The notes under the pieces were generated by a model. The model had not been told where the DNA came from. It searched no databases and saw nothing but the letters and a program-made list of their open reading frames with translations. Both the position numbers and the translations under genes were made by a program. Below, in pieces: positions 40,889 through 49,811 of a stretch of DNA of 64,000 nucleotides. This DNA is from Deinococcus arboris (lineage in GTDB: Bacteria > Deinococcota > Deinococci > Deinococcales > Deinococcaceae). The stretch lies in assembly GCF_009755355.1 (NCBI RefSeq), contig NZ_WQLB01000017.1, forward strand, positions 26,607 through 90,606, in the 5' to 3' direction. Numbering within the stretch: the stretch's first letter is position 1; every line of letters begins with the position of its first letter.

Positions 40889-43408
40889 CTACAGCCCGCC
40901 TCTGGGATTCACGTCCACCCGTACCCGCGCTTTCCAGGTGCGGGAATCGAGTACGCGCAGCAGTTCGCCCAGCCGGGCCTCGTTGCGGGCGCGCAGAAAG
41001 AGGTGATAGGGGTACACGCCGCGCAGCCGCGCCACTGGGCTGGGCGCCGGGCCCAGCACTTCCTGGGCGGTGGCGCCGGCGCCGTGCAGGGCCGCCGCCA
41101 GGTCCTGGGCGGCGGCCTGGGCGCGCGCGGCCTCACGGGCGCTGACCTCAATCTGGGCCAGGCGGGCGTGGGGCGGGTAGCCCAGGGCGGCGCGGGCCCG
41201 CTCCTCGGCGGCGGGGTAAGCCAGGACCCCCTGACCCTCGACCACGACCTTAAGGGCCGGGTGCTCGGCCTGAAAGGTCTGCACCACCAGCATGGGCGCG
41301 CGGGTGGGATGCCACTCCGTGAGCTGGCGCAGCAGGCGGTGGTAGCGCTCGGACGCCCGGAAATCGCTGACATTCAGCCAGGTGTCGGCCAGGGTCACGC
41401 CGATCAGGGCCAGGTTGGGGGGCGCCTCCTGGGACAGCAGCAGCTGGGTGCCCACCACCAGGCCGGGTTCGCCGCTCTGCAGCGGGGTCAGGTCGTCCTG
41501 GCGGTCTTTGTCCAGTCGGTAGACCGGAAAGCCGGGCAGCAGCTTACTGGCTTCCTGGGCGATCCATTCGGTGCCGGGGCCGCGCGCCTGCCACAGGCGG
41601 TCGCCGCAGCGGTCGCAGCGGTCGGGGATGGCCTCGTGGTAGCCGCACTGGTGGCAGGTGAGCTGCCGGGTCTGCTGGTGAAAGCGCAGCGGCACGTCGC
41701 AGTGGCGGCACTGCGGCGTGTGGTCACAGGTAGGGCAGCGCAGCAGGGCGCTGTAGCCGCGCCGGGGAGCCAGCAGCGCGGCCTGCCGGCCCCGCTCCTG
41801 CACCTGCCGCAGCAGCCGCGCCAGGTCGTGACTGAGGGGATAGCCCATGCCGCTGGTGGCCTTCAGGTGCACGCCCGACAGCGGGCCCAACTCGGGCTGC
41901 TCGGGGGGATTGGCGTAGTCCACCACATGCACGCGGGCGCGGGGCGGCGGCAGCACCGCGCCGGGATGCGGCACGCTCTCGGCGGCGGGGGCCGACCCTA
42001 CATAAGCCAGCTGCGCCTGGTGCGCTGCCGCCATGCGCGCGGCCAGGTCGGGCAGAAACGCGCGGCTGCCGCTCAGGAGCTTGTGGGCGTCGCTGGCTTC
42101 TTCCAGCACTACTACTAACCCCAGGTGCTGTAGAGGGGCCGCCAGCGCGTGCCCACTGCCAACCACCAGCCGGGCCTCGCCCGCCCTCACCAGCCCCCAG
42201 GTGTGCTCGCGCTGGGCGTCATTCAGGCTGCCGCTGACTTGCACCGCCTGCGTGCCCGCGTGGGCCGCCAACCCTGACAATCCTTCCCAGGCGCGGCGCA
42301 GGGTGGCGTGGTCGGGGGCCAGCACCAACACGCCCTGCCCCTGAGCCAAGACGCCCAGCACCCGGGGGGCCAGCACGCCGTACCGGGCGGAGGCCCGGCC
42401 TCCATGCAGCCGCCACACGAGGGTCTGGGGCAGGCGATCAGGGGCGTCAGCAGGAACAGTGAGGGGCACGGCCTCTGGCAGGGTGGGCGGCGGCGCCGGG
42501 ACCTCCACCGTATCGGCCCAGCCGCGCAGCGCCAGGGTGCCGGCCTGGGTCCCGGACAGCACCACGCCGTCTGCGCTGGCGCCATTGGCCCAGGCGGCGT
42601 AGGAATCGGCTGGGCCGTGCTCCCGCAGCCAGGTCCAGGCCTCGGGCGGCGGGGCCTCGATGCGCACATACGCGGCCCCACCGGCGTTCAGGGCCGCCGT
42701 GACCACGCTGTTGCTCAGGCCAGCCGCTCTGGCCCAGGCGCTCAGGGTCTCGGCGGGGCCGTGCTCGCGCAGCCAGGCGCAGGCCTGGGCCTGTTTGGGG
42801 GTCAGGTGCGGGGGCACCTCGGCCACCGCTTGAAGAACCGTCACGCTCCGCGAGGCGGGCGGCACCGCGTCCAGCGCGCGGGCCTCCACAACTGTTTTCA
42901 GGCGCGGCTGCGGCGTGAAGCGCTCGTCCAGCAGCCCCTGTTCGCGGATGGCGTCTAGCAGGACTGGGGCGAAGGCGGCGGCGTCGGTCCAGCGGGGGCC
43001 GGGGACTTTGCGGGCGAAGGGGCTGAGGTCCGCGTCCTCCACGGCCCGCACGAGGTGGGTCAAGGCGGCTTCCCAGCCCACGCCCAGCAGGTCACCCCAG
43101 ACCAGCCCCGCCGGCAGCCGGGCGTCGCGCGCCCAGTCACTCAGGCCAGTCACGGTGGCGGGCGGCACCCAGGGGCCGGCAGGGTCATCCAGCACATGCA
43201 CGGCCTCGCGCAGGCGGTGGGCGCCGCGCCCGTCCCCGGCGCCCACCACCAGCCCCACCATCAGGTCGCCGCGCCACGGCACCAGCACCCGGCAGCCCAG
43301 CGGCGCCGGCCCTGTCCAGCCGTGCAGCGGCGCAAAATCGCACGCCACGACCGGCAGATTCACGGCCACCAGCCACGAACCGGAAGAGGGAGCGGCGGCC
43401 GGGGTCAC
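40889..43408 (-). CDS. priA: Primosomal protein PriA without a Walker A motif
   Basis: 839 residues. The N-terminal DNA-binding part (VVACDFAPLHGWTGPAPLGC, RVLVPWRGDLMVGLVVG) and the C-terminal two-zinc region (RCPTCDHTPQCRHCDVPLRF, LTCHQCGYHEAIPDRCDRCG, eight Cys) and YPPHARLAQIEV are clear PriA. In the helicase part the P-loop GxTGSGKTE is replaced by RLHGGRASARY, and the DEEH box reads VVVLEEASD. This matches the reported D. radiodurans PriA, a pseudohelicase that keeps DNA binding. The GTG start is 7 nt after TAGCCT (43416-43421), leaderless. Confidence 0.93.
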   Translation of the reverse strand: MTPAAAPSSGSWLVAVNLPVVACDFAPLHGWTGPAPLGCRVLVPWRGDLMVGLVVGAGDGRGAHRLREAVHVLDDPAGPWVPPATVTGLSDWARDARLPAGLVWGDLLGVGWEAALTHLVRAVEDADLSPFARKVPGPRWTDAAAFAPVLLDAIREQGLLDERFTPQPRLKTVVEARALDAVPPASRSVTVLQAVAEVPPHLTPKQAQACAWLREHGPAETLSAWARAAGLSNSVVTAALNAGGAAYVRIEAPPPEAWTWLREHGPADSYAAWANGASADGVVLSGTQAGTLALRGWADTVEVPAPPPTLPEAVPLTVPADAPDRLPQTLVWRLHGGRASARYGVLAPRVLGVLAQGQGVLVLAPDHATLRRAWEGLSGLAAHAGTQAVQVSGSLNDAQREHTWGLVRAGEARLVVGSGHALAAPLQHLGLVVVLEEASDAHKLLSGSRAFLPDLAARMAAAHQAQLAYVGSAPAAESVPHPGAVLPPPRARVHVVDYANPPEQPELGPLSGVHLKATSGMGYPLSHDLARLLRQVQERGRQAALLAPRRGYSALLRCPTCDHTPQCRHCDVPLRFHQQTRQLTCHQCGYHEAIPDRCDRCGDRLWQARGPGTEWIAQEASKLLPGFPVYRLDKDRQDDLTPLQSGEPGLVVGTQLLLSQEAPPNLALIGVTLADTWLNVSDFRASERYHRLLRQLTEWHPTRAPMLVVQTFQAEHPALKVVVEGQGVLAYPAAEERARAALGYPPHARLAQIEVSAREAARAQAAAQDLAAALHGAGATAQEVLGPAPSPVARLRGVYPYHLFLRARNEARLGELLRVLDSRTWKARVRVDVNPRGGL

Positions 43409-43493
43409 ACAGATTAGGCTAGCGTGAAGCCGCCGCAGCGGCGGTAAGCCGGGCCCTTGACGGCGGGGTCACGGGGCCTCCGCAGAGGCGGAC

Positions 43494-44039
43494 TTAACCT
43501 GGCCAGTGACCCCCGCGCACCAGCCCCGCTACCAGGGCCGCGATGTTCCAGGCGTCGTCCACGCCCCGGTGGTGACGGCCGTCCAGCGGCAGGCCCGCGT
43601 GGGCCAGTGCCTGCGCCATGCCGGGCCGTTTTTTCAGGCCGTGCGCCTCGGTGTAGACCCTCTTGGCGTTCGTATGGCGGGGGCTAAAGGGGTACGGCAC
43701 CCTGGACGCGGTGCACTGCCCCTGAAATTGCTTGCGGTCGTAGTCACCCCAGCTGGCCCAGTGCCTGGAATCGGCATGGAACTCGCGGCGCAGGGTCTCG
43801 CAGGCCTCTCGGAAGCTTAGGCCTTCCGCCACCATCTCCGGCGTCAGGCCCGTCAGCTCGGTGCAGAAGGCGCCTACGGCCGAGCGCTCCGGCCGCACCA
43901 GCAAGGCGCGGCGCTCCACACGTTCCAGGGTGGTCAGGTCCAGCACGCACAGGCCCACTTCAATGATCTCGTTCACCTGGCCGGGCGGCGGTGGGCCAAC
44001 CCAGCAGGTCGCCTCCACATCAATGACGTTCAGGAACAT
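43494..44039 (-). CDS. ERI1/KapD-like DEDDh 3'-5' exonuclease
   Basis: 181 residues. Exo I is FLNVIDVEATCW (D-x-E), exo II SWGDYDRKQF (D) and exo III HHRGVDDAWNIAAL (H-x4-D). The VEATCW and VNEIIEVGLCVLDL phrasing fits the ERI-1/KapD group, which often acts on RNA. It overlaps the upstream nucleotidyltransferase gene by 10 bp and is last in the end-repair operon, so trimming of damaged or unpaired 3' ends is a reasonable role. Confidence 0.88.
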   Translation of the reverse strand: MFLNVIDVEATCWVGPPPPGQVNEIIEVGLCVLDLTTLERVERRALLVRPERSAVGAFCTELTGLTPEMVAEGLSFREACETLRREFHADSRHWASWGDYDRKQFQGQCTASRVPYPFSPRHTNAKRVYTEAHGLKKRPGMAQALAHAGLPLDGRHHRGVDDAWNIAALVAGLVRGGHWPG

Positions 44040-44806
44040 GACAGTTCGCCTAACCGAACCGCGACCACCCAGTCGCTGACGGCGCGGCGCACCTCTTCGG
44101 GCACGGTCCCAGGCAGCTGGGTCGTGGTCTGCGCGTCTTCCAGCAGGGCAACCAGCCGCTGGTGTTCGGCGTGGTAGATCTCCAGCGGAGCAGGCAAAGC
44201 CTCGGCTTCGTGCCCACTCCGCTTCAGGGCCAGCAGGTCGGTCAGGAATGGCAGGCGGGCGTCCTCATTCAGCCGCTCTAGATTGGCTTCTACTTCGCCG
44301 GTTTTCAGCAGATGGAGGCCCGTCAGCACCGTGCGGAAGGCGTACAGCAGCGGCTTGACGCGCGGCACAGCCTCTTTTTCCAGCAGGCGCCACTGATTGG
44401 CTGTAAAGCCCAGGTAGTGGTGGGCATGGTGGCGGGTCAGCACCCCCGGTGCCAGCGTCCGCAGCGCTGCGTGGGCAGGCGAGGTGTGAACGATCAGCGG
44501 CGAGAGCAACTGCTCCAGCACGTACCCGTTGCGCTTCAGCAACAAGCCCGCAAATTTGTGGGCGTCGTGGGTCACGAGGTCCAGTTCAACCGTGCCGTCG
44601 TCCTGGTCCAGCGCGTGGGTTTCGGCCTGGGCCTCTAGCCCCAGCACCTCGCGCACGCCCAGCACATGCACACCGCGCAGGTCCCAGTCGCTGTCGGCGC
44701 TGGGAAAGCCGTACAGGTGCGCGCCACTGACCGTGGCAAAGACCAGCGGCCAGGGGTGGTCGGCGGCGGCCGCCGTCAATTGGGAGGGAAAGGTCACAGT
44801 GTCCAT
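44030..44806 (-). CDS. Predicted nucleotidyltransferase (COG3541-like)
   Basis: 258 residues. Active-site region FATVSGAHLYGFPSADSDWD LRG (GxxxYG...SDxDLRG), where the two Asp bind metal as in polymerase-beta-like enzymes; the usual GS is GA here. A second Asp comes in VELDLVTHDAHKF. The rest is helical with His-rich RHHAHHYLGF. It overlaps HD-Pnk by 13 bp and the exonuclease by 10 bp. A paralogue opens the operon (47589-48464). Nucleotide addition to RNA or DNA ends is an inference. Confidence 0.82.
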   Translation of the reverse strand: MDTVTFPSQLTAAAADHPWPLVFATVSGAHLYGFPSADSDWDLRGVHVLGVREVLGLEAQAETHALDQDDGTVELDLVTHDAHKFAGLLLKRNGYVLEQLLSPLIVHTSPAHAALRTLAPGVLTRHHAHHYLGFTANQWRLLEKEAVPRVKPLLYAFRTVLTGLHLLKTGEVEANLERLNEDARLPFLTDLLALKRSGHEAEALPAPLEIYHAEHQRLVALLEDAQTTTQLPGTVPEEVRRAVSDWVVAVRLGELSCS

Positions 44807-46049
44807 GATTCTCCTTCCGGGCCCCGCAGGATGACCTCATGGGCCTCGGTGACGTCGGGAAAGTCCAGCGCGCGGAACTGGTCGGCCAGCACAGCCGCAG
44901 GCACTGGACGCTCGCGGGCCGCGTTGCGGGCGGCCGCCACTCGGGGCGGCGTCCAGGCCACCACAATGCGGGTTAGGGCACCGTAATCGCGGCCCAGCCC
45001 CAGCACCCCCGCGCGGCCGTCGCGGCGCAGGCTGGTGGCGTCCCAGATCACGTGGGCCTGGCGGCGCAGCCCAGCGCGCAGGGCCTCGCGGGCGGCCTGC
45101 ATGACCTGGCCACTGACCTTGGCATCGTGGCGGCCCCCGCCCAGTTGCGCGCGGATGGTGTCCAGACTGACCACCTCGGCACCCGTAAACTCGGCGGCCA
45201 GACTGCTTTTGCCGCTGCCACTGGGGCCGCACAGCACAGTCAGCTGCGCAAAGCCGCGCCGGGCGGCGTCCTGTACCCGTGCCGCCGCTTCGTGGGGGTA
45301 TGGATGAGGCCCGCCGTCCAGTCGGCCCAGCCGCGTCCGGTCGCCAGCGCCAGCAGGTTGGGGGAGGCCCCTGGCAGCAGGGCCGCCACCTCGGCCTGGA
45401 AGGTCGCCAGGGGGTTGGCCCCGTCCCACACGCCCAGGTCCTGCGCGGCCAGGTCCAGCAGGTCGGCCGTGTCCTCGCCGCGCGCCGCGTCGCCACTCAG
45501 GACCACGCGGCCACGGGCGTCGGCGCGGGCCAGCTGGGTCAGGGCCGGCAGCGGCACCCGCCGGGCCAGGGCCGGCACGCCCCGCGCCCAGTCCCCCTCC
45601 AGCGCCCGGTGCAGGCTGTGGTGTTCGGCGACCAGCGGCAGGACTTTTAGCAGCAGGTCGGGCGGCAAACCCGCGTCCAGCAGCCGGAACGACAGATAGT
45701 CCCGCCCGCGCCGCGCGTGCCGGGGCGAACGGATGCGAAGGGTACCGCTCTCGTCCTCTTCTTCACGGGTGGTCAGCGCCTTGCCCACATCGTGCAGGGC
45801 CGCGGCCAGGATGAGGGCCGCGCGGTCCTCACCCTGCAACCCCGCCGCGCCGGCCAAGTCGTGGGCGTGCTCCACCACTATGGCGCTGTGGGCCGCCACC
45901 GACCCTTCGGCGTGCCACTGGGGGTCCTGGGGCGTCGTGGGCAGGCGGGCCAGGAGAGGCACCTCGGGCGTCAGGGCCGCGCTGATGGTCTCGAAGCGCA
46001 GTGGCAGACCGCCGCGCAGCAGAGGCAGCAGTTCCGTCGCCGTGGCCAT
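44794..46049 (-). pseudogene. HD-Pnk end-healing enzyme, split by a frameshift
   Basis: The N-terminal HD phosphohydrolase part (269-codon frame, 46049-45240) has AALILAAALHDVGKALTT and LPLVAEHHSLHRAL. The C-terminal polynucleotide-kinase part lies in another frame with QLTVLCGPSGSGKSSLAAEF (P-loop) and VIWDATSLRRDGRAG. The frames join at ATACCCCCACG (G5 on plus at 45294-45298). One more C would read GLIHTPHEAAARVQ continuously. It is a real deletion, a sequencing error or recoding. HD-Pnk heals 2',3' phosphates and phosphorylates 5' ends. A GTG (45237) four nt after the HD stop could restart translation right at the P-loop. Confidence 0.8.
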
Positions 46050-46882
46050 CAGGTCTCCAGCACCGCCTGAAAAGCCCGCAAGGTGGGCTGGCCCGGTTGC
46101 CGGTCATAGACCGCGAAGGTCACCTGCTCGAAAGCGCCCTGGGCTTCGGTCGCCAGCAGCTCCTGAAAGGCGGCCGCCACCCCCGCCGGGCTGTTCTGAA
46201 ACACGCCGCAGCCCCAGGCGCCCAGCACCAACCGGGTCTGCCCCGTCAGGGCCGCCGCCCCCAGCACCAGCGCGGCGCGGCGGCGCAGCACTGGGAGAAC
46301 CTCCGCCCGGCGCCCCGGTTCGTTCTGGGCCACGGCGCCGGCATTGGGGGCGGGGGCCGTCACGACGTTCACCAGCACGGGCTGGGGCAGCAGCGCCCCT
46401 TCATCGTCCCGGAACACCGGCACCTGGGGGCTATAGATCAGGTGGTCGGTGTACAGCGTGGACGGCTCGTGGCGGTTGGCGGCGTAGTAGCCCGCCACCT
46501 GCGGCTGGGTCAGCGACAAGTGCAGGGCGCTGCACCGGCAGAGGTCTTCTTCCTGCGACAGGCTGCCCTTCAGAAAGCCGCCGCCAGGGTTCCGCGCCGA
46601 AGCGAAGTTGAGAGCCATGACTTCGGCGCCCTGGGCCCGCAGGCGCCGGGCCGCTGCAAAGGTGGTCTCGCCCGTGACCTCAGTCTGGGTAGAAAACTGA
46701 CCGCGCCGCTCGTGCAGGGCCGCCCGCAGCAGTGGAGCGTCGGCCGGACTGAACAGGCGGGTGCCCTCCAGCAGGGGGCGCAGGTCGGGGAGGCTCACCC
46801 GCTTCCCTCCCGCCAGGTATTCGCCCTGGTCCAGCAGGCGCAGCGTGTCCTGGGCCATCTGAACTCGGCCCGCACTGTTCAT
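46049..46882 (-). CDS. Bacterial-type poly(ADP-ribose) glycohydrolase (TIGR02452 macrodomain)
   Basis: 277 residues. The PARG signature is ALNFASARNPGGGFLKGSLS followed by QEEDLCRCSALHLSL (GGG-x7-QEE); NVVTAPAPNAG and LVLGAWGCGVFQN complete the macrodomain. It removes ADP-ribose from proteins or nucleic acids. It is placed between the ligase-like gene (ATGA overlap) and HD-Pnk (TGATG overlap), the same company as the radiation-induced cluster of D. radiodurans. Confidence 0.92.
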   Translation of the reverse strand: MNSAGRVQMAQDTLRLLDQGEYLAGGKRVSLPDLRPLLEGTRLFSPADAPLLRAALHERRGQFSTQTEVTGETTFAAARRLRAQGAEVMALNFASARNPGGGFLKGSLSQEEDLCRCSALHLSLTQPQVAGYYAANRHEPSTLYTDHLIYSPQVPVFRDDEGALLPQPVLVNVVTAPAPNAGAVAQNEPGRRAEVLPVLRRRAALVLGAAALTGQTRLVLGAWGCGVFQNSPAGVAAAFQELLATEAQGAFEQVTFAVYDRQPGQPTLRAFQAVLET

Positions 46883-47505
46883 GCCTCCCCCTTCAAGCCG
46901 TTGGCCTCCATGGGTTTGTTCAGCCAGTGGGCGTCGGTCTGGACATGGCCACGCCGCACCCACTTGGCCACGCGCCGCCCGAACTCGGCGTAAGGCACCG
47001 CGCTGGTCACGCGCACCACGTAGCCTTCCATCTGGTCCGTGTCAATGGTCAGTGCCCGCAGCGCCGCCTCGTCCCACAGGCCCCGGTACAGTTCGCGCGG
47101 GGTGGGCAGCGACAGGCGCGCGGCCCAGGCCCGCACCTCGTCCCAGGGCCGTGAGACATTCTGGTCATCCCAGACCGAAAACAGGTAGAAGTAGCCGTCC
47201 AGCGCCTCGTAGCGCAGGCTGTGAACGGCGTAGACGTTCTCGCCGCACAGCCGCCAGCCGGGCGGAATCTCGTGCCCGATGCGGCCCCGCTCGGCCTTGA
47301 CCCAGGTGCGCGACGGGTGGGGCCGCATGTCCAGGCTGCGGGCGTGCAGGTCGCCCCGGTAGAGGCTGGTGTTTTCGCCGTCCAGTTTCTCGGTCACCAC
47401 GACCTCCTGCCCAGTCAGGCCAGAGAGGTCAGGAATGCGGCGGTCGTCGTTTTGCAGTCCGGGCGACCAGGGCAGGTGGGGGGTAGAGGGGTATTTGGTT
47501 CGCAT
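46879..47505 (-). CDS. Rnl2-like RNA ligase family protein
   Basis: 208 residues. Nucleotidyl motif I is VVVTEKLDGENTSLYRG (Lys of KxDG); RLCGENVYAVHSLRY is motif III-like, YFYLFSVWDD follows, EGYVVRVTS is motif IV and KWVRRGHV motif V. This is only the adenylylation core, without an OB or C-terminal domain, as in the small ligase-like protein of the D. radiodurans HD-Pnk cluster. It may seal ends after HD-Pnk healing. It overlaps PARG by ATGA. Confidence 0.88.
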   Translation of the reverse strand: MRTKYPSTPHLPWSPGLQNDDRRIPDLSGLTGQEVVVTEKLDGENTSLYRGDLHARSLDMRPHPSRTWVKAERGRIGHEIPPGWRLCGENVYAVHSLRYEALDGYFYLFSVWDDQNVSRPWDEVRAWAARLSLPTPRELYRGLWDEAALRALTIDTDQMEGYVVRVTSAVPYAEFGRRVAKWVRRGHVQTDAHWLNKPMEANGLKGEA

Positions 47506-47588
47506 CGGGGATCACTGAGGGGAAGGCTAACGGAGGAGCAAAGTCCCACGCATCGGCCAGAAATGAACCTGGGGCCAGGTGTTCTGGC

Positions 47589-48464
47589 CTACCAGTCCAG
47601 TGCCGCGCGCCGCGCCATCAGCAGCCACGCCTCTACCGCAGCCACGTCCGGTCCCTCTGGCAGGCGGGTCTGTGCGGCGGCCTGATCAAAGTCGCGCTGA
47701 AGGGCGGCCCGCCAGCGGTCAGCCTCGGGCCAGCCCATTTGCCCGGTTTTGACTGCCAGCAGGGTGTCCCGGTGTTCGGTCACGTCCACCAGCACCTCGC
47801 CGGTTCGCAGGGCGTGGGTCCCGCTGAGCAGCAGACGCAGCAGATGAACCGCGTGTTTCAGCCTTACCTCACCGTGCGTGCGCTGCTCATTGTCGAGGCG
47901 GCGAAACTGGGCCTTCACGTACTCGCCGTAGGTCTGCGCGATGCGGCGGCTCAGGAAGGCCCCTCTGATCTCCAGCAGAGCCTGGGCCACTGGCGTAACC
48001 GTCACCGGCAGGGGCGACGTCAGGACCTCCAGCACGTTGGGGTTGGCCTTCAGCGCCAGCAGCACGAATTTACGCGCCTCCCAGTACACCTCTTCTACAC
48101 CTGTGCGGGCATATTCCAGCTGGGGCGGCGGGTCACTCAAGCCCCAGTGCAGCCGGGCGGGCGGCAGGTAAAAGCCGCGCAGGTCGGTGTCGGAGGTGTC
48201 TGTCGAGAGACCAAACGCCCGGCTGCCCATCACGCAGGCGTACTGCACGAAGGGGCACAGGGCTTCGTGGTCGGCTGGGGGAAGGTCGGTGCCTGTGACT
48301 TTCAGGTGAACGCGGTTGATCTTGACGAGCTGCCCGTCAACTTCCACCCCATAGACGCTGCCGGCCTGGGGCGAGTGGACAATGGTGCCGGCCGTCCCTG
48401 CTGGAAAGCCGCCCTGCGGCGTGTGGAGGGTAACGGCGGTGCCGGGCGGCAGGGGGCGACTCAT
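47589..48464 (-). CDS. Predicted nucleotidyltransferase with an N-terminal SH3-like domain
   Basis: 291 residues. The N-terminal ~60 residues (GTAVTLHTPQGGFPAGTAGT, VYGVEVDGQLVKINRVHL) look like a small KOW/SH3-type domain. The catalytic region VMGSRAFGLSTDTSDTDLRG has GSxxxG and the Asp pair of polymerase-beta-like nucleotidyltransferases, followed by a helical part (HGEVRLKHAVHLLRLLLSG). It opens the end-repair operon; TACTCT (48471-48476) lies 6 nt before the ATG (leaderless). It is a paralogue of 44030-44806. Confidence 0.85.
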   Translation of the reverse strand: MSRPLPPGTAVTLHTPQGGFPAGTAGTIVHSPQAGSVYGVEVDGQLVKINRVHLKVTGTDLPPADHEALCPFVQYACVMGSRAFGLSTDTSDTDLRGFYLPPARLHWGLSDPPPQLEYARTGVEEVYWEARKFVLLALKANPNVLEVLTSPLPVTVTPVAQALLEIRGAFLSRRIAQTYGEYVKAQFRRLDNEQRTHGEVRLKHAVHLLRLLLSGTHALRTGEVLVDVTEHRDTLLAVKTGQMGWPEADRWRAALQRDFDQAAAQTRLPEGPDVAAVEAWLLMARRAALDW

Positions 48465-48755
48465 GGGAGCAGAGTAGAGTTCCGCAGCCGGGCAGAGCAT
48501 CCGCCAAAGCCCCAGTAACCGGGCACGCTGACCGCCTGCTACGCCCTACCTCTCTCAGCGTTCTGGTGTTCGGTAGGGCCCATTGGCCCGCGCCCTGGCG
48601 TTGTACCGCATGCTGAGGCTGCCCATTTCTGCAGACGCCCCCGACACCTTTGGCGCCCCTGGGGCCAACGCTCCGTCACCATCACCGACCCTGGCAGCAC
48701 CACACTGGATGTCTTTGCCTGGTTGTAACGCGCGCCGCCGCCTATCCTCTCTTCT

Positions 48756-49619
48756 ATGACCGGACTCGTGTGGCTGGCGCTGGACGGGGTGGGCCACCCG
48801 CAAGACGCGCCGCCAGGGTCGGTGTGGGACCAGGAGCTGCCCACCCTGCGCCCCCTGGTGGATGCGGGGCGGGCGGTGGACGCGGCGCTGGGCGTACCCG
48901 GCCTGCCGCAGTCGGGCACCGGGCAGACCTGCTGGCTGACCGGAGAAAACGCTGTGGCCCTGATGGGCGAGCATTTCGGGCCGCACCCCGGCCCCACTCT
49001 GCAAGCGCGGCTGCGTGAAGCCTCCCTGCCCGTGCGGCTGGTGCGCGCTGGGGGCCGGGCCGCCCTGGCCAATCACTACGTCCCCGCCTACCTGGAGGCC
49101 GCCGAAGCCGGGGGCCGGCGCAACCGCCTGGGCTGTTTTCCTTTCGCCTTCCGCGCCGCAGGCCTGCCCCTGAATCCGCCCGGCGTGCCCCTGGTGGGGC
49201 CGACCCTGGGCCTGAACTTCGCTGCGCCCTGGGGCGAGGTGACCCCGCTTCACGCCACCGCACACCTGGGCGAGGCGCTGGGCCAGGCCGCCGCCCACTT
49301 TGACCTGCTGGCCGTGGACCTATGGTTCGGTGACCTGCTGGGGCACGAAGGCCGCCCGGCCACCCCGCCCGAGGTGACCCAGGCAGGCCGGGCCTACCTG
49401 CGCCGGGTGGACGCCCTGCTGCGGGGCCTCCTGGAGACCAGCGCGCGGGTGGTGCTGAGCAGCGATCACGGCAACCTGGAAGACCTGCGCGTTAAGGCCC
49501 ACACCACCGCGCGCGTGCCGTTTGCTGGAGTCGGGGTAGCGGCGGGCAGCGCCGAGACCATCGTTGACGGCGGACGGCGCCTGGCCCAGTGCGTGGGCCT
49601 GTCGCCCAGCCCTCTTTGA
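48756..49619 (+). CDS. Alkaline-phosphatase-superfamily metalloenzyme
   Basis: 287 residues: [20 protein letters not shown] (metal Asp), [20 protein letters not shown] (Thr/Ser nucleophile region), and [20 protein letters not shown] (Asp-His pair), the arrangement of cofactor-independent phosphoglycerate mutase/phosphopentomutase-like enzymes. It is a shorter version without the inserted transferase domain. The natural substrate is unknown. TATCCT (48743-48748) lies 7 nt before the ATG. Confidence 0.85.
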   Translation: MTGLVWLALDGVGHPQDAPPGSVWDQELPTLRPLVDAGRAVDAALGVPGLPQSGTGQTCWLTGENAVALMGEHFGPHPGPTLQARLREASLPVRLVRAGGRAALANHYVPAYLEAAEAGGRRNRLGCFPFAFRAAGLPLNPPGVPLVGPTLGLNFAAPWGEVTPLHATAHLGEALGQAAAHFDLLAVDLWFGDLLGHEGRPATPPEVTQAGRAYLRRVDALLRGLLETSARVVLSSDHGNLEDLRVKAHTTARVPFAGVGVAAGSAETIVDGGRRLAQCVGLSPSPL

Positions 49620-49635
49620 GTCAGGGCCTTTTCGG

Positions 49636-49811
49636 TCCAAAGTTATCCACAGGTTTATCCACAAGCACTGTGGACAAGCTGCGGCGAAGGGCTGTCCCTT
49701 CTGCCGAGAGCGATACTCTAGACCCTGTCACAGACAGGTTTTTCAAGGCAAAAAGCCCTGTGTTCCACGGCTTCCAAAGTTATCCACAGCCCCACGTTTC
49801 ACTGTGGATAA
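49636..49811. other. Cluster of five DnaA boxes
   Basis: TTATCCACA at 49643-49651, 49655-49663 and 49780-49788; TGTGGATAA (inverted) at 49803-49811; TGTGGACAA (inverted, one mismatch) at 49669-49677. A 17-bp direct repeat spanning TCCAAAG plus the first box occurs at 49636-49652 and 49773-49789. The last box is within the final codons of trpF. It could be a replication-origin-like or DnaA-titrating locus. No dnaA or dnaN is in the window. Confidence 0.85.
49724..49744 (+). terminator. Short palindrome with T-run inside the DnaA-box region
   Basis: CCTGTC (49724-49729), ACA, GACAGG (49733-49738), followed by TTTTTC. A TACTCT hexamer precedes it closely. It resembles a small intrinsic terminator for the metalloenzyme gene, about 105 bp after its stop. 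Confidence 0.5.
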
